From assembly GCF_033239625.1 (NCBI RefSeq), contig NZ_BTCK01000016.1:60053-124052 (forward strand): DNA of 64,000 nt, in the 5' to 3' direction. The first letter of the stretch is position 1, and each line of letters begins with the position of its first letter. Position numbers and translations under genes: made by a program. Shown one piece after another: positions 8,491-17,629 of the stretch. A model generated the notes under the pieces. It ran no database searches. It worked only from the letters and a program-made list of their open reading frames with translations, and was not told where the DNA came from. Origin of the DNA: Paenibacillus_T sp033239625. GTDB lineage: Bacteria; Bacillota; Bacilli; Paenibacillales; Paenibacillaceae.

Positions 8491-9492
8491 TTATCGAGGA
8501 GCTGATGTCGACTGACGAATAATTAACTCGACGGGCTCTACGAGAACGGGCGGCGAATAATCCGGGTTCTCTACCAGCTCTATCAACTGATGAATCACTC
8601 GTTCGCCGATTGAAAAGATGTTCTGACTAACCGTCGTAAGGCCAGGCTTTACGATCGATGCGAAAGCCGTATTATCGAACCCGACCACAGAGATATCGTC
8701 CGGCACGCTTAATCCTGCATCTGCAACCGCATTCATAACACCAATCGCCATCACATCGGACGTACATACCACTGCTGTAGGTCTATCGGGAAGCTTCAAC
8801 AAATTCTGCATCGCATTATAACCGCCGGCACTATCGAAATTACTAATCTCGACATAATTAGAATAATACGGAAGCTGGAATTGGCGCAAGCCCTGTTGAT
8901 ATCCCTCGAACCTTGTCCTGCCTGCCACATAGCCCAAATACCCCGAGACGAACGCTATCTTCCTGTGTCCCAGCTCATAGAGATGCTCCATCACAGCCAG
9001 GATACCATTACGGTTATCCGCTGTTATGTATCCCGCGCGGCGTCCGATCAGATCGGTATCGACGAACATCGTAGGGAGCTCAGCTTTGACCAGATCCATC
9101 GGGATCTTATTGTCTCTGCCGATGCCGAATACGACCATCCCGTCTACGTTGCGGCTCGAGCAATGACGAATAACCGAATAATCCGGATCGTTGAAATCAG
9201 CCGACAAGTGAAGTAAATCGTAGCCACTTGAAGCCAATGCCTTCTGCATCCCCGACATCATCTCAGATACGAAAGGGTTGGTCATTATGTTGTGCAGCAA
9301 AATACCGATGGTCCACGAACGCTTCTTAACAAGCCCTCTTGCCACGACGTTTGGTTCATATCGAAGCAGCCGTATTGATTCATTTACTTTCTTCCTCGTC
9401 TTCTCACTGACATCCGTATAGTTATTGATCACTTTGGATACGGTCGTAACGGAAACTCCCGCATGCTTGGCCACATCCGTAATCGAAGCCAC
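8491..9492 (-). CDS. LacI-family transcriptional regulator
   Basis: This DNA-binding repressor of about 333 aa has the classical LacI helix-turn-helix (ITDVAKHAGVSVTTVSKVIN) at the N-terminus and the hinge helix (YEPNVVARGL), followed by a periplasmic-binding-protein-like effector domain (about 60-330). The start was set at the GTG at 9492, since GAGGTG lies 6 nt upstream; the GTG at 9501 is too near that site. It sits directly downstream of the sugar-transport operon, so that operon is its most likely target. Two AANCGNTT-centred sites near the operon promoter at 22.75-22.93 kb fit LacI-family operators (inference). The effector sugar is unknown. Confidence 0.93.
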   Translation of the reverse strand: MASITDVAKHAGVSVTTVSKVINNYTDVSEKTRKKVNESIRLLRYEPNVVARGLVKKRSWTIGILLHNIMTNPFVSEMMSGMQKALASSGYDLLHLSADFNDPDYSVIRHCSSRNVDGMVVFGIGRDNKIPMDLVKAELPTMFVDTDLIGRRAGYITADNRNGILAVMEHLYELGHRKIAFVSGYLGYVAGRTRFEGYQQGLRQFQLPYYSNYVEISNFDSAGGYNAMQNLLKLPDRPTAVVCTSDVMAIGVMNAVADAGLSVPDDISVVGFDNTAFASIVKPGLTTVSQNIFSIGERVIHQLIELVENPDYSPPVLVEPVELIIRQSTSAPR

Positions 9493-9536
9493 CGCTATCA
9501 CCTCATCTAGTTCGGAATGAATCCTATTTAGTATCT

Positions 9537-9542
9537 ATTATA
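9537..9542 (-). promoter_or_regulatory. Possible -10 box of the LacI gene
   Basis: TATAAT on the minus strand lies 45 bp upstream of the GTG start. No good -35 hexamer is present at 17 bp, so this is a weak call. Confidence 0.35.
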
Positions 9543-9564
9543 CATCATATACTACACTCTAGCA

Positions 9565-9592
9565 GAAAAGGGTCGTCAGTGGGACGACCCTT
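9565..9592 (-). terminator. Terminator of the glycan-transport operon
   Basis: A perfect 10-bp stem (9568-9577 with 9583-9592) and a 5-nt loop are followed by TTTTCT on the minus strand. It separates the long sugar operon from the LacI gene. Confidence 0.7.
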
Positions 9593-9595
9593 AAC

Positions 9596-9764
9596 GAGGT
9601 TGTTCAAAAAGTCCGCTTGTGATCACGAAGTAAATCAGGAAGTTTATTCGACGTCGAAGCTTGCGTTCACCTTCGGAGTCCGGGGATTATGCTTCCGATG
9701 CAGGTTTCCGCTATTCAGGTTCTCGCAATCTTCTCGGAGCTGACTACCGAACTTTTTGAACTCG
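9596..9764 (-). repeat. MITE-like repeat, short copy (copy 1)
   Basis: This 169-bp element matches the left and right parts of a 259-bp element at 26225-26483 but lacks about 90 bp of its centre. Both copies start GAGGTTGTTCAAAAAGT and end in an inverted version, ACTTTTTGAACTCG. It carries no gene. It sits between the last gene of the sugar operon and that operon's terminator. Confidence 0.75.
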
Positions 9765-9789
9765 CACTTATCCACCAAGCTCAATAAAA

Positions 9790-11181
9790 TTATTGGATGC
9801 CGAGTTTCGCTTTCAGCGCGTCTTTTTCTACTTTGAACTTAGCTTCGATATCGTCTTGGATCTTCTGGAGCGCTGCTTTCGAGTCTGTGTTCTTGTCGAT
9901 CGCATCTGCGATGCCCGCGCTGAAGATCGTGCCTGCATCCGTATCAAACGGCGTCGATACCCACAGCGTGTTGATCTTCTGTGCCAGCGGATTCCAGATC
10001 TCGTTGTACTTTTGATCGCCCAACATTTCTTGCGTTTTGTCGGCTACTTGCGGGAACGACCAAGCTGGGATGTAGCCTGGGGAACCGCCTTGTTCTACGA
10101 ATGCGAGTTGGCCTTCATCCGAAGCCAATGTGAATTTCAGGTATTCCCAAGCAAGTTCTTTGTTTTGGCTTTGCGAGAGGATCGACATCGTAGAGCCGCC
10201 ATTTGCCGCGGTCGTGCCGAATGGAAGCGTCGTCGTTCTCCATTTGCCAACCGTGTCTGGCGCTGCGTCTTTGATCGTGCCCGTTGCCCAGCCGCCGTAA
10301 TACAGCATTGCGACTTTACCGGTAGCGAGTGCTTGTTTACCGCCATCGCACCACAGTGCGCAGTCTTTCAATGCCAGATCGAGTTGTTTTACTTTCTTCG
10401 CCAGATCGAGGCCATGAGCGAATTTCTCGTTGTTACGGATATAATTCAGGCCGCGATCGAAGTAGCCTTCGCCGCTTGTGTACAGGTTGAAGATCGTGTC
10501 GTTCTGCTCAAGAATATAAATGCCTTTCGCTTTCAGAGCTTGCGCCATGTTCAGGAAGTTGTCTTCGTTAGCGATATATTCGCCAAGTTCAACCGGATCC
10601 GATGGGAAGCCATTTTCTTCGAGAATGTCAGGACGGTAGAGGGTAACCATCGGCGGGATATCCCAAGGCATACCAAGCAGCTTCTTACCGTCAAGGGAGT
10701 GCCAACGCTGCCAGTTCGCGTCCGTGAATTTATCTTTCAGCTCAGCAGCGTTGTAAGGAGCGGCCAACAGATCTTCCAAGCCTTCTCCTGTGTTCATCGT
10801 CGAGAACCAGCCGCCTTCGATCATCGCAACGTCCGGACCGCCCGTGCCCGTTGCGAGGGCGTTCTTCAGGTTCTTCTGCATATCGTCCCAGCTCAGGATC
10901 TGGAAGTCAAGCTGTACGTTCGGATATTTCGCTTGGAACGCCTCGTTCATTTTCTCATGCGTGTTCGTAGCGAACGTCCAGACCGTCAGCTTGCCCGACA
11001 GGTCCTTCGGCGCTTCTGCCGCCGGCTCTGGATCAGCCGTCGTTTCTTCCGTTTTTGCAGGTTCAGTCGTTGTCGTGTCTTTCGGTGTATCTTCTGTTTT
11101 TTTGTCGTCGCTGCCGCATGCGCTGAGCAGCATGGTCAAGGAAAGAATAAACACGAGTACCAAAGCAAAGCTTTTTTTCAT
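9790..11181 (-). CDS. Sugar ABC transporter substrate-binding lipoprotein
   Basis: This extracellular solute-binding protein (family 1 type, about 463 aa) delivers a carbohydrate to ABC permeases. It has a signal peptide with lipobox LSAC, then a low-complexity T/E/P-rich spacer (about residues 25-60), then the binding domain beginning KLTVWTFATN. Typical features include GGPDVAMIEGGWF and the late GGWATGTIKDAAPD and LASDEGQLAFVEQGGSPGYIPAW segments. The start is the ATG at 11181, with GAGGTG 8 nt upstream. It is the last gene of the operon and is separated from the permease by 194 bp, which is often the case for highly expressed binding proteins. The ligand is unknown. Confidence 0.93.
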   Translation of the reverse strand: MKKSFALVLVFILSLTMLLSACGSDDKKTEDTPKDTTTTEPAKTEETTADPEPAAEAPKDLSGKLTVWTFATNTHEKMNEAFQAKYPNVQLDFQILSWDDMQKNLKNALATGTGGPDVAMIEGGWFSTMNTGEGLEDLLAAPYNAAELKDKFTDANWQRWHSLDGKKLLGMPWDIPPMVTLYRPDILEENGFPSDPVELGEYIANEDNFLNMAQALKAKGIYILEQNDTIFNLYTSGEGYFDRGLNYIRNNEKFAHGLDLAKKVKQLDLALKDCALWCDGGKQALATGKVAMLYYGGWATGTIKDAAPDTVGKWRTTTLPFGTTAANGGSTMSILSQSQNKELAWEYLKFTLASDEGQLAFVEQGGSPGYIPAWSFPQVADKTQEMLGDQKYNEIWNPLAQKINTLWVSTPFDTDAGTIFSAGIADAIDKNTDSKAALQKIQDDIEAKFKVEKDALKAKLGIQ

Positions 11182-11375
11182 GTTTTCCACCTCATCAATT
11201 TTTTGTTTGTTTGATTTTCATTTTGAACTGCCTCTTTAAACGATACCCCTCTTGAATCTAGCCCAATTCAATTCTTATCCAGCCCTTTGTCTATAGCCTT
11301 AGGACGTCTTCTAGCGACGTCTCAAGGGCATCACCCCTTTCGAGTCTGAAGCGTTATATGGTACGAGCCGACTCC
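11182..11375 (-). other. Intergenic spacer with hairpins inside the sugar operon
   Basis: These 194 bp between permease and binding-protein genes hold two short inverted repeats: GACGTC repeated with a 7-nt loop near 11306-11325 and an AAGGG/CCCTT hairpin near 11328-11343. They may act as a processing or stability element giving different levels of binding protein. No promoter was recognised. Confidence 0.4.
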
Positions 11376-12365
11376 TTACTCACCTGCGATACCAGCGCGT
11401 TCGACGCTTTCAACGAAGTAACGCTGCGTGAATAAGTAGAGGATGAGCATGGGGAGAATCGTCAGAAGCGATCCTGCCATTACCCGGTTCGCAAACGTAG
11501 GCACAAGTCCCGTCAAATCGGCAGTCATCGCCGCCGTACCGTTCTGAAGCTCCAGCTGACTTTGGCCATCCATGACCTTGAGATTCTGCATCAGGTTGAA
11601 CTTATCCGCTATCGTTGTGAACAAGCTAGGCTCGAACGTGTCATTCCAGTGCCATACGAGCGAGAACAAGAAGACGACCAGCATCGCCGGACGGGCCAGC
11701 GGGAACATAATCGACCAGAAGGTCCGCAGCGCCCCTGCGCCGTCGATGCGCGCTGCCTCTTCCAGCTGTCCCGGCAAGCCGCGGAAGAACTGAAGGAAGA
11801 TCATGACGAATAGTGCACCGCGTAATCCGTGCCCGAACAACGCCGGAATGACGAACGGGAAGTACGTATTCATCCAGTGCAGGTCGCTGTAGAAAATGTA
11901 CATCGGCAAAATAATCGTTTGCGGCGGTACCAGGAACGTGAAGAGCAGGAACCCAAGCAGCAGCGTGTAGCCCGGGAATCGGTAACGGGCGAAGCCGTAA
12001 CCGATGAAGGCGCAGCTTGCAATCTGTACAAGTGCCGGTACCAGCGATGTCATGATGCTGTTCTTGAATTTCGGCAAGTAATCAAGCGCTTCCCACGCAT
12101 ATTTGAAGTTGCTGAAGTTCAGCGCCTTCGGAATCCACTGTACCGATGCATCCGACAAGTCGGTCGGCTGCATCAGCGATTTGCTGATCAAGTACAGCAT
12201 CGGATAAATGAAAACGAATGCAAGACCAAACAACATTAAGTAATGGAATACCCAAGACGCTGTAGAGCGTCCGTAGCGTTTGACAACCGGTACGTAAGGA
12301 CTCGTCTTCTCGCGTCCCGAAGCGAGCGTCTGGCGGATCGTGGCGGCAACGTTGTTCGATTGCAT
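11376..12365 (-). CDS. Carbohydrate ABC transporter permease (MalG type)
   Basis: This inner-membrane permease of 329 aa has six predicted helices after a soluble N-terminus of about 30 residues. The cytoplasmic EAA loop that docks the ATPase is visible as EEAARIDGAGALRTFWSIMFPLARPAM. It pairs with the MalF-type permease encoded 4 bp upstream. No ATPase gene lies in the locus, so the complex probably uses a shared MsmX-like ATPase, as known for many Firmicute sugar importers. The final GIAGE matches the usual MalG C-terminus. Confidence 0.93.
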   Translation of the reverse strand: MQSNNVAATIRQTLASGREKTSPYVPVVKRYGRSTASWVFHYLMLFGLAFVFIYPMLYLISKSLMQPTDLSDASVQWIPKALNFSNFKYAWEALDYLPKFKNSIMTSLVPALVQIASCAFIGYGFARYRFPGYTLLLGFLLFTFLVPPQTIILPMYIFYSDLHWMNTYFPFVIPALFGHGLRGALFVMIFLQFFRGLPGQLEEAARIDGAGALRTFWSIMFPLARPAMLVVFLFSLVWHWNDTFEPSLFTTIADKFNLMQNLKVMDGQSQLELQNGTAAMTADLTGLVPTFANRVMAGSLLTILPMLILYLFTQRYFVESVERAGIAGE

Positions 12366-12369
12366 CTGA

Positions 12370-13233
12370 TCAGCCCCTTTCCCTTAAGCTGTTCCGGAAC
12401 AAGTACAAAACAATTCCGATAATAACGAATGAAACCAAGAAGTAGATCCATCCAAGCGCTGCACCGTAACCGAAGTCGTTCTTTTTGAATAAGACATCCA
12501 TGATGTAGTCCATGATCGGATTGCCAGCCTTCGTGAACGAGTTCACGATGCTGAACAGCGTGTTAACGAGAATCATGGGCGTAATGATTGGGAACGTGAC
12601 CTTCCAGAAAATTTCCCAAGGCGTCGCGCCGTCTACTTTCGCCGCTTCGTACAAGTGCGAAGAGATCGACTGCAGGCCGGCTAAGAAGATCAGAATCTGA
12701 ACGCCGGAGTCCCACATCGAGAGCGACAATGATTCGAGAATGCCCAGCAGCGGTCTGACCAGATCGATCGGCATAATGTTGCTCAATGTCGATGCCAGAT
12801 CGTATTGCTTGAAGATTGGCAGGTTCGCTGCCCCGTCTTCACGAAGCTTCGTCAGCACGGTGCCTGACGCGATAATGACCGGCAGGAAGAAGATGCCGCG
12901 GAATATCATTCTCCCTTTAAAATTGCGGTTGAGCAGCAGCGCCGTGAACATCGCAAAGATCAGAATGAGCGGTACATTGAAAATCAAACCGCTTACCGTT
13001 CCGATCAGCTTCGGCGTGAATTCAACGTCGACCGTGAACGCCTTCCTGAAATTCTCAAACCCGATGTAGTGGGCCTGCAGGCCCGCTGTCTTAATCTCCA
13101 GCTTACTTAGCGAGAAGCGGAACGAGCGTACGAGAGGAACGGCCATGAATGCTAGAAAGCCGATAACCCACGGCAGCGTAAACATGTATCCCTCTAAGTA
13201 GTGCCGCGTCCGCATGGACAACCCTTTCTTCAT
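12370..13233 (-). CDS. Sugar ABC transporter permease (MalF type)
   Basis: This 287-aa permease has six predicted helices and an EAA loop (YEAAKVDGATPWEIFWKVTFPIITPM). The ATG at 13233 overlaps the DUF5696 stop in an ATGA, and AGGAGGT lies 8 nt upstream, so translation is coupled. Together with the following MalG-type gene it forms the second importer of this operon. The unusually large periplasmic loop between helices 2 and 3 (FKGRMIF to LGILESLSLSM) includes a stretch (TVLTKLREDGAANLPIFKQYDLASTL) that is common in this Paenibacillaceae subfamily by recollection. Confidence 0.92.
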   Translation of the reverse strand: MKKGLSMRTRHYLEGYMFTLPWVIGFLAFMAVPLVRSFRFSLSKLEIKTAGLQAHYIGFENFRKAFTVDVEFTPKLIGTVSGLIFNVPLILIFAMFTALLLNRNFKGRMIFRGIFFLPVIIASGTVLTKLREDGAANLPIFKQYDLASTLSNIMPIDLVRPLLGILESLSLSMWDSGVQILIFLAGLQSISSHLYEAAKVDGATPWEIFWKVTFPIITPMILVNTLFSIVNSFTKAGNPIMDYIMDVLFKKNDFGYGAALGWIYFLVSFVIIGIVLYLFRNSLRERG

Positions 13234-15518
13234 TGGCCGTTACCTCCTTTCTCGACCGAATAGCCATAGGCATCAATCGATTGACCATCGACCGTCACCG
13301 CTTTGCGGTTATAGTTGACGGTGATCTTCGTTCCATCTGCATAAGTGGTGCGATACACGTTGCGCTGCACCGTCGCATGATCAACGATTTCTTGATCAGC
13401 CAAGCTGCCAAGAACGCCTTCGATTTCCTTGTAGGTGGCCACGGTCTGGCTCGACCAATCGCTCCACTCGCCGGACAGCAGCCAGTCGAACGGCGTGCGC
13501 TTCAGATCGGCCGGGTCATTATAGGCCAGCTCGAACGACGGCATTGCGCCATATTCCAGAAGCCGCAGCTTGTGAACCCGCGGGTCGTCCTGCAGATTAT
13601 AGGGATCGGCCGAATATGGAATAAGGCCATGAAGTGCGATTTGATAGAATGGAATCGTCTCATCCATGTACACGAAGTGACTGGAATCAATCGGTGCGTT
13701 CTGGATATTGTCTGTATGACCAAGCGTATAGGCGAAGCCGTATTCAACGGCTGAGCCGCCAGTCGTCTGCTTCATCAGGTCAAGCGACTGCTGCCATACA
13801 CCAATCGTCTGACTCCGCATAAACGGCGGATTCGGCTGTTGGTCGGAATAAAGCGTGCTGCCCATATACTCCAACAGGACGCCGCTGACGCCTAGATCTG
13901 CAAAATCATCTGCTTCTTTCGATACATGCTTATCGAATACACGCTGCGGTTTCATCATGTAGTACGCCTGGTCCGACATCTGATTGTTGTCATACCAAGG
14001 CTTATACACCTTCGTCGCTTCGTTGTTCAGACCGCGAATCGCATCCTTGGACTTCGACACGCCATCACTTGTGGTGGACTCTTTGACGTAATTCGCGCGA
14101 AGGTAGAGCTTGATTCCTTTTTCTTTCAAATAGGCAGCGAGCTTCTCCAGTTCCTTATTGCCGCCGAGTGCACTTTCCGCTGGGAAATGGTCTGGCTGAT
14201 CGCCATACTTGCCGCCATCATTCCAGCCGTCATACGTCACTTCTAGCTTCGTGATCCCTTCAGCTAACAAATCGTCGACGATGGACTTCGCTTGTTCGAA
14301 CGTCGTCATCTTGATAAACTTGCTGCCGACGATTTTGTCCTCGATTCCACCGCCGAACAAGGTCAACTGCAGAACGCTGCCGTCCGATTCCGAAGGCTGC
14401 AAGCCCTTCTCCTCGGTTAGGTAGCTGCGATATGACTTCGCCAGCCCGACATAATTGGCATCTTCATTCTCGAGCAGCTTGAATTCGATCGTTCGATCAC
14501 CTGGGATAAGTCCCCGCTGAATGAGCGGAATGTCTCCTGAATTGCCGACGAAAATGATGTCGCTGTTACGATAAAGGAACTCAACGCCTGCGCGATATAG
14601 ATTAATGTTGCGGATACCTGCTGGCGTAGCATTAATCTTCGCATCGGCATCGCCGGAAGTGATGATGCCAAGCACGCCCTTCTTGTCCTTGCTGTATGTG
14701 CCGAATACCGGCAGCGCGATCTGCTCGCTTGGGGGCTTCGCGATCAATTCGTCTTTAATCTTGACGACCTTCTCTACGATGTTCGACTGGAAGGCGTAGT
14801 CGCCGCCGTATACATACTCGCTATAGCCGTCAAACGTATTCGGACGCACCGGCTTGAAATCCATTAACGCGCCAGAGCCGTCCGGCACGAAAATCGCGCC
14901 GTCCGTGCCAGGCTCGCCCGCCTCGATGAACGGCAGCACTTCGAGAGTCGACAGCCTTACCGTTCCGTTCTCCTTCACGGAATCGAACGGAACGTTTACT
15001 CGGAAGCCGTCTGCTGTGAGCGTGTACTCCAGCGCCAGCGAGATGCCGATCTCCGCCATGTCATAATCGAATCGGACGCCATTATCGATTTGCGCCATTG
15101 TAATAGCCGCTTTCGCTTTCGACGGATAGGTCGACTCCACGCTTTTGCCAGACGTATATTTGATCGTGAATGGACTTTCAATGAATTTCAGGTTGTTGGG
15201 CGGCATGGTGCTGTCAACCGGCGGTGCGCTGAACCACTCCTGCCCCGTCTTCTTGCTTACGACCCGAACTTGACCTTCCTTGCCATCGGTATACAATTGA
15301 TAGCTATCGTTCTCTGCCACTAGCTGCGTTGCCTTCACAGGTGTCTTCGTAACGGGCGGCTTCGCTTCAGCCGTCGTTACGGTTGAATCATTCGCTGCAG
15401 CAGCATCCGAGCCGTTCTCCGTTCCATTCGAATCTGATGCGCCGAATACCGGAATCGAGACAGCTGCCAGAAGAGCGGCGGTCGCAAGGAGCAGACTTTT
15501 TTTACGATTCATCTTCAT
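13230..15518 (-). CDS. DUF5696 protein with glycosidase-like barrel, secreted
   Basis: This is an exported protein of 762 aa: a signal peptide (basic start, hydrophobic run, VFGAS), a low-complexity linker to about residue 65, a beta-rich N-terminal region (70-380) and a probable (beta/alpha)8 barrel (about 385-690). The barrel region (TTFEQAKSIVDDLLAEGITKL, then D430 in VTYDGWND) recalls glycoside hydrolases such as GH101/GH129. Candidate acidic residues are D430, E550 (VLLEYMG) and E620 (VYMDETIPFYQ). DUF5696 has no proven activity that I know of, so a hydrolase role is inference. RBS TAGGAGGAG precedes the ATG. It is encoded 11 bp after the YIP1 gene and overlaps the next permease gene, so its product probably acts outside the cell on the same glycan that is imported. 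Confidence 0.85.
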   Translation of the reverse strand: MKMNRKKSLLLATAALLAAVSIPVFGASDSNGTENGSDAAAANDSTVTTAEAKPPVTKTPVKATQLVAENDSYQLYTDGKEGQVRVVSKKTGQEWFSAPPVDSTMPPNNLKFIESPFTIKYTSGKSVESTYPSKAKAAITMAQIDNGVRFDYDMAEIGISLALEYTLTADGFRVNVPFDSVKENGTVRLSTLEVLPFIEAGEPGTDGAIFVPDGSGALMDFKPVRPNTFDGYSEYVYGGDYAFQSNIVEKVVKIKDELIAKPPSEQIALPVFGTYSKDKKGVLGIITSGDADAKINATPAGIRNINLYRAGVEFLYRNSDIIFVGNSGDIPLIQRGLIPGDRTIEFKLLENEDANYVGLAKSYRSYLTEEKGLQPSESDGSVLQLTLFGGGIEDKIVGSKFIKMTTFEQAKSIVDDLLAEGITKLEVTYDGWNDGGKYGDQPDHFPAESALGGNKELEKLAAYLKEKGIKLYLRANYVKESTTSDGVSKSKDAIRGLNNEATKVYKPWYDNNQMSDQAYYMMKPQRVFDKHVSKEADDFADLGVSGVLLEYMGSTLYSDQQPNPPFMRSQTIGVWQQSLDLMKQTTGGSAVEYGFAYTLGHTDNIQNAPIDSSHFVYMDETIPFYQIALHGLIPYSADPYNLQDDPRVHKLRLLEYGAMPSFELAYNDPADLKRTPFDWLLSGEWSDWSSQTVATYKEIEGVLGSLADQEIVDHATVQRNVYRTTYADGTKITVNYNRKAVTVDGQSIDAYGYSVEKGGNGQ

Positions 15519-15529
15519 GCCATCTCCTC

Positions 15530-16144
15530 CTAAGACCTGTAACGAATCTCTTTCATAATATTAATGACGAACACGATCGCTTGATTGACGAGTCCATAGA
15601 TCATCACGACGATAAGCCACATGATAATCATGCCGAGTATAGACAACAGAATGATGCCGACCGTCTTGCCAAACTCAAAGTCGTGAATGATCATGACCTG
15701 GAGGAACAGCATGACCGCCATCCAGCCATACATGAAGTAGTAGATGCCGCCATAAATCGAGATTTCCTTCAGCGTGAGCAAGTTGCTCAACAGAGAGACC
15801 GGAATGATGAGCACGATGTACGGCAGATATACGTAGGAGCTGCTGATCAATATATCTTTGAACTTGCCCTCTCCATCAATGATGGTTGAGACGGCCCAGT
15901 TCGAAATAGACCACGTTATCCATGGAATGACGATCCACAGAATTTCCAGCGGAATCGATACGTCCACCGCTTCCCTCGTTCGGAACGCGAAGCCGGACAA
16001 CATCAGACTGACGATACGAGCTACACATGCAAGCGCCATGATCGTAACCGCGTTGATCAGCTTCGCCCGTTTCTCGAACTGGATGTCGTAGAAGAAGTCG
16101 AACGGATGAAAAAGGGATTGTCGCACGAGTTTAATGGCTTCCAC
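15530..16144 (-). CDS. YIP1-family membrane protein
   Basis: This 204-aa protein has about five predicted helices with the layout of the YIP1 domain family. The start is a GTG with GGAGGGGGA 5 nt upstream, lying inside the end of the NHL gene (14-bp overlap). It has few charged residues in the helices and a short basic tail (IMKEIRYRS). The role of YIP1 proteins in bacteria is poorly known. Position in the operon between the NHL/TPR protein and DUF5696 suggests a membrane scaffold or partner for this system (inference). Confidence 0.82.
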   Translation of the reverse strand: MEAIKLVRQSLFHPFDFFYDIQFEKRAKLINAVTIMALACVARIVSLMLSGFAFRTREAVDVSIPLEILWIVIPWITWSISNWAVSTIIDGEGKFKDILISSSYVYLPYIVLIIPVSLLSNLLTLKEISIYGGIYYFMYGWMAVMLFLQVMIIHDFEFGKTVGIILLSILGMIIMWLIVVMIYGLVNQAIVFVINIMKEIRYRS

Positions 16145-17621
16145 TGACTCCCCCTCCTTTCATGGTGCCGAGGAATTCTTGTTTTTTGCGAGCGATTTTC
16201 CGTTTGCGCAAGAAGCGCAGCAGCACTTGCAATAAGATGAAGCAAATAATCACAATCGTCATAATCGTTCCGAAGTGTGCTTTGATATACACTTTGCGAT
16301 ATTCGAACATCGCATCGGAATAACCGCCTCGGTTCAAGCCGAGCTTGAAGTATTTCATCGCTTCCTTGTATTTGTGCTGACGGTAGTACGCTTTGCCGAT
16401 TGCCGTATAGGCCATATCGTACGTACTGTCCATCTGGAGCACTTCCTGCCAAGGCTTCATCGCTTCGTTGTATTTGCCGTCTACGTACAGGATAGAAGCT
16501 TGATGCACCTTGTCTGCGAAAGGCGTTGGATAGAATCGATCGATGCGGCTGCGTTCGCGGTCTGCGACGTAGATTGCGCCATCCGATGTTTCCGCAACGC
16601 TTGTCGCCGTCTTGAACAGGCCGTTCTGATTGCCTCGGCCGCCGAAGATGAACAACAGCTTGCCTAGCTTATCGTATTGGAACAATTCGCCGTTCGTCTG
16701 GTCGAGTGCCGTAATGAAACCGTCCTTGCTGACGGATACGTCAACAATCGTGTCGTGCTCGATCTCGCCATTGATTGACTTCATATAGTAGTCACCGTAA
16801 CGATGCGCGCCCGAATTCAGCGTATCGACGCCAACGGCGCTGAGTCGCTTTACCTGGTCGAATCGGATGCCAAGACTCGTCGTATAGATGAAGCCTTCGT
16901 TATCTTGGAACAAGTTCGAGAATTCCGGCGGCCTAGTAGATGCCAACTGATCCCGCTGCTCCTTCGAAGCGATCAGCTTCACGATGACTCTCGTCATCGA
17001 GAACGGCACGTGGTTCGCTCCGTAGAATCCAGCGAAAGTGCCATCCGGCCGAATTTGCATCAGACCGAGCGAAGAGCCTTCACTCGAGACGAACATGTAG
17101 CCCCGTTTATCCACGACCAGCTTCGCTGGCGAATAGTTGAAGTCAGAACCAATCAGTTCGCTTTGCGGCAAGCCGTATTCGCGGTCGAATGACCCATCGG
17201 ACTTATATACAACGATCCGCTTGTTGCCAGTGTCTGCAACGTAAACGCTGTTGTCCTTCGCGATGAATACACCCTTGGGTCCATTCAGCGCACCTTTGCC
17301 TTCTTTGTCACCATAAATAGTAATTACAGCACCCGTATCCGGGTCCATATGTACGACTCGATTGTTGCCGCTGTCGACGACATAAAGCGTATCGTCCGGG
17401 GTGACGAACAAATCCTCTGGCGATTTGAACGAACCGGACGTCAAGTCATAGCCGTCGAACGAATCCGCGTACAAATACCCGTTAAGCGCTGGTTTGTCGG
17501 CATCTTGCGAGTTGTAGATGTAGCCGGTATACGGCGACTTCGCGTATGCGGCAGCGGGTAAAACGAGTGCCAAGGCGCATACGAGCAAGAGGATGCGTGT
17601 AAAGCTGCGATTTGGTTTCAT
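16131..17621 (-). CDS. NHL-repeat and TPR surface protein with C-terminal membrane anchor
   Basis: This protein of about 496 aa has a signal peptide ending AAAYAKS, then a region of NHL/six-bladed propeller-type repeats (FKSPEDLFVTPDDTLYVVDSGNNRVVHMD, LNGPKGVFIAKDNSVYVADTGNKRIVVY, LFKTATSVAETSDGAIYVADRERSRIDRF). Two TPR-like units follow near residues 390-445 (YNEAMKPWQEVLQMDSTY, HKYKEAMKYFKLGLNRG). A transmembrane helix (MTIVIICFILLQVLLRFL) and a basic cytoplasmic tail (RKRKIARKK) close it. The ATG at 17621 has AAGGAG 11 nt upstream; an ATG at 17630 lies too close. The propeller is therefore displayed outside and the tail inside. Sugar binding, enzyme docking or scaffolding are all possible; no catalytic motif was seen. 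Confidence 0.87.
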   Translation of the reverse strand: MKPNRSFTRILLLVCALALVLPAAAYAKSPYTGYIYNSQDADKPALNGYLYADSFDGYDLTSGSFKSPEDLFVTPDDTLYVVDSGNNRVVHMDPDTGAVITIYGDKEGKGALNGPKGVFIAKDNSVYVADTGNKRIVVYKSDGSFDREYGLPQSELIGSDFNYSPAKLVVDKRGYMFVSSEGSSLGLMQIRPDGTFAGFYGANHVPFSMTRVIVKLIASKEQRDQLASTRPPEFSNLFQDNEGFIYTTSLGIRFDQVKRLSAVGVDTLNSGAHRYGDYYMKSINGEIEHDTIVDVSVSKDGFITALDQTNGELFQYDKLGKLLFIFGGRGNQNGLFKTATSVAETSDGAIYVADRERSRIDRFYPTPFADKVHQASILYVDGKYNEAMKPWQEVLQMDSTYDMAYTAIGKAYYRQHKYKEAMKYFKLGLNRGGYSDAMFEYRKVYIKAHFGTIMTIVIICFILLQVLLRFLRKRKIARKKQEFLGTMKGGGVSGSH

Positions 17622-17629
17622 ATGCGACA

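Noticed and set aside
9793..11214. 473-aa plus-strand frame opposite the sugar-binding lipoprotein
   Set aside because: It is an antisense shadow caused by codon bias. It has no ribosome site, no domain and is rich in R/F/C, while the minus strand encodes a clear SBP.
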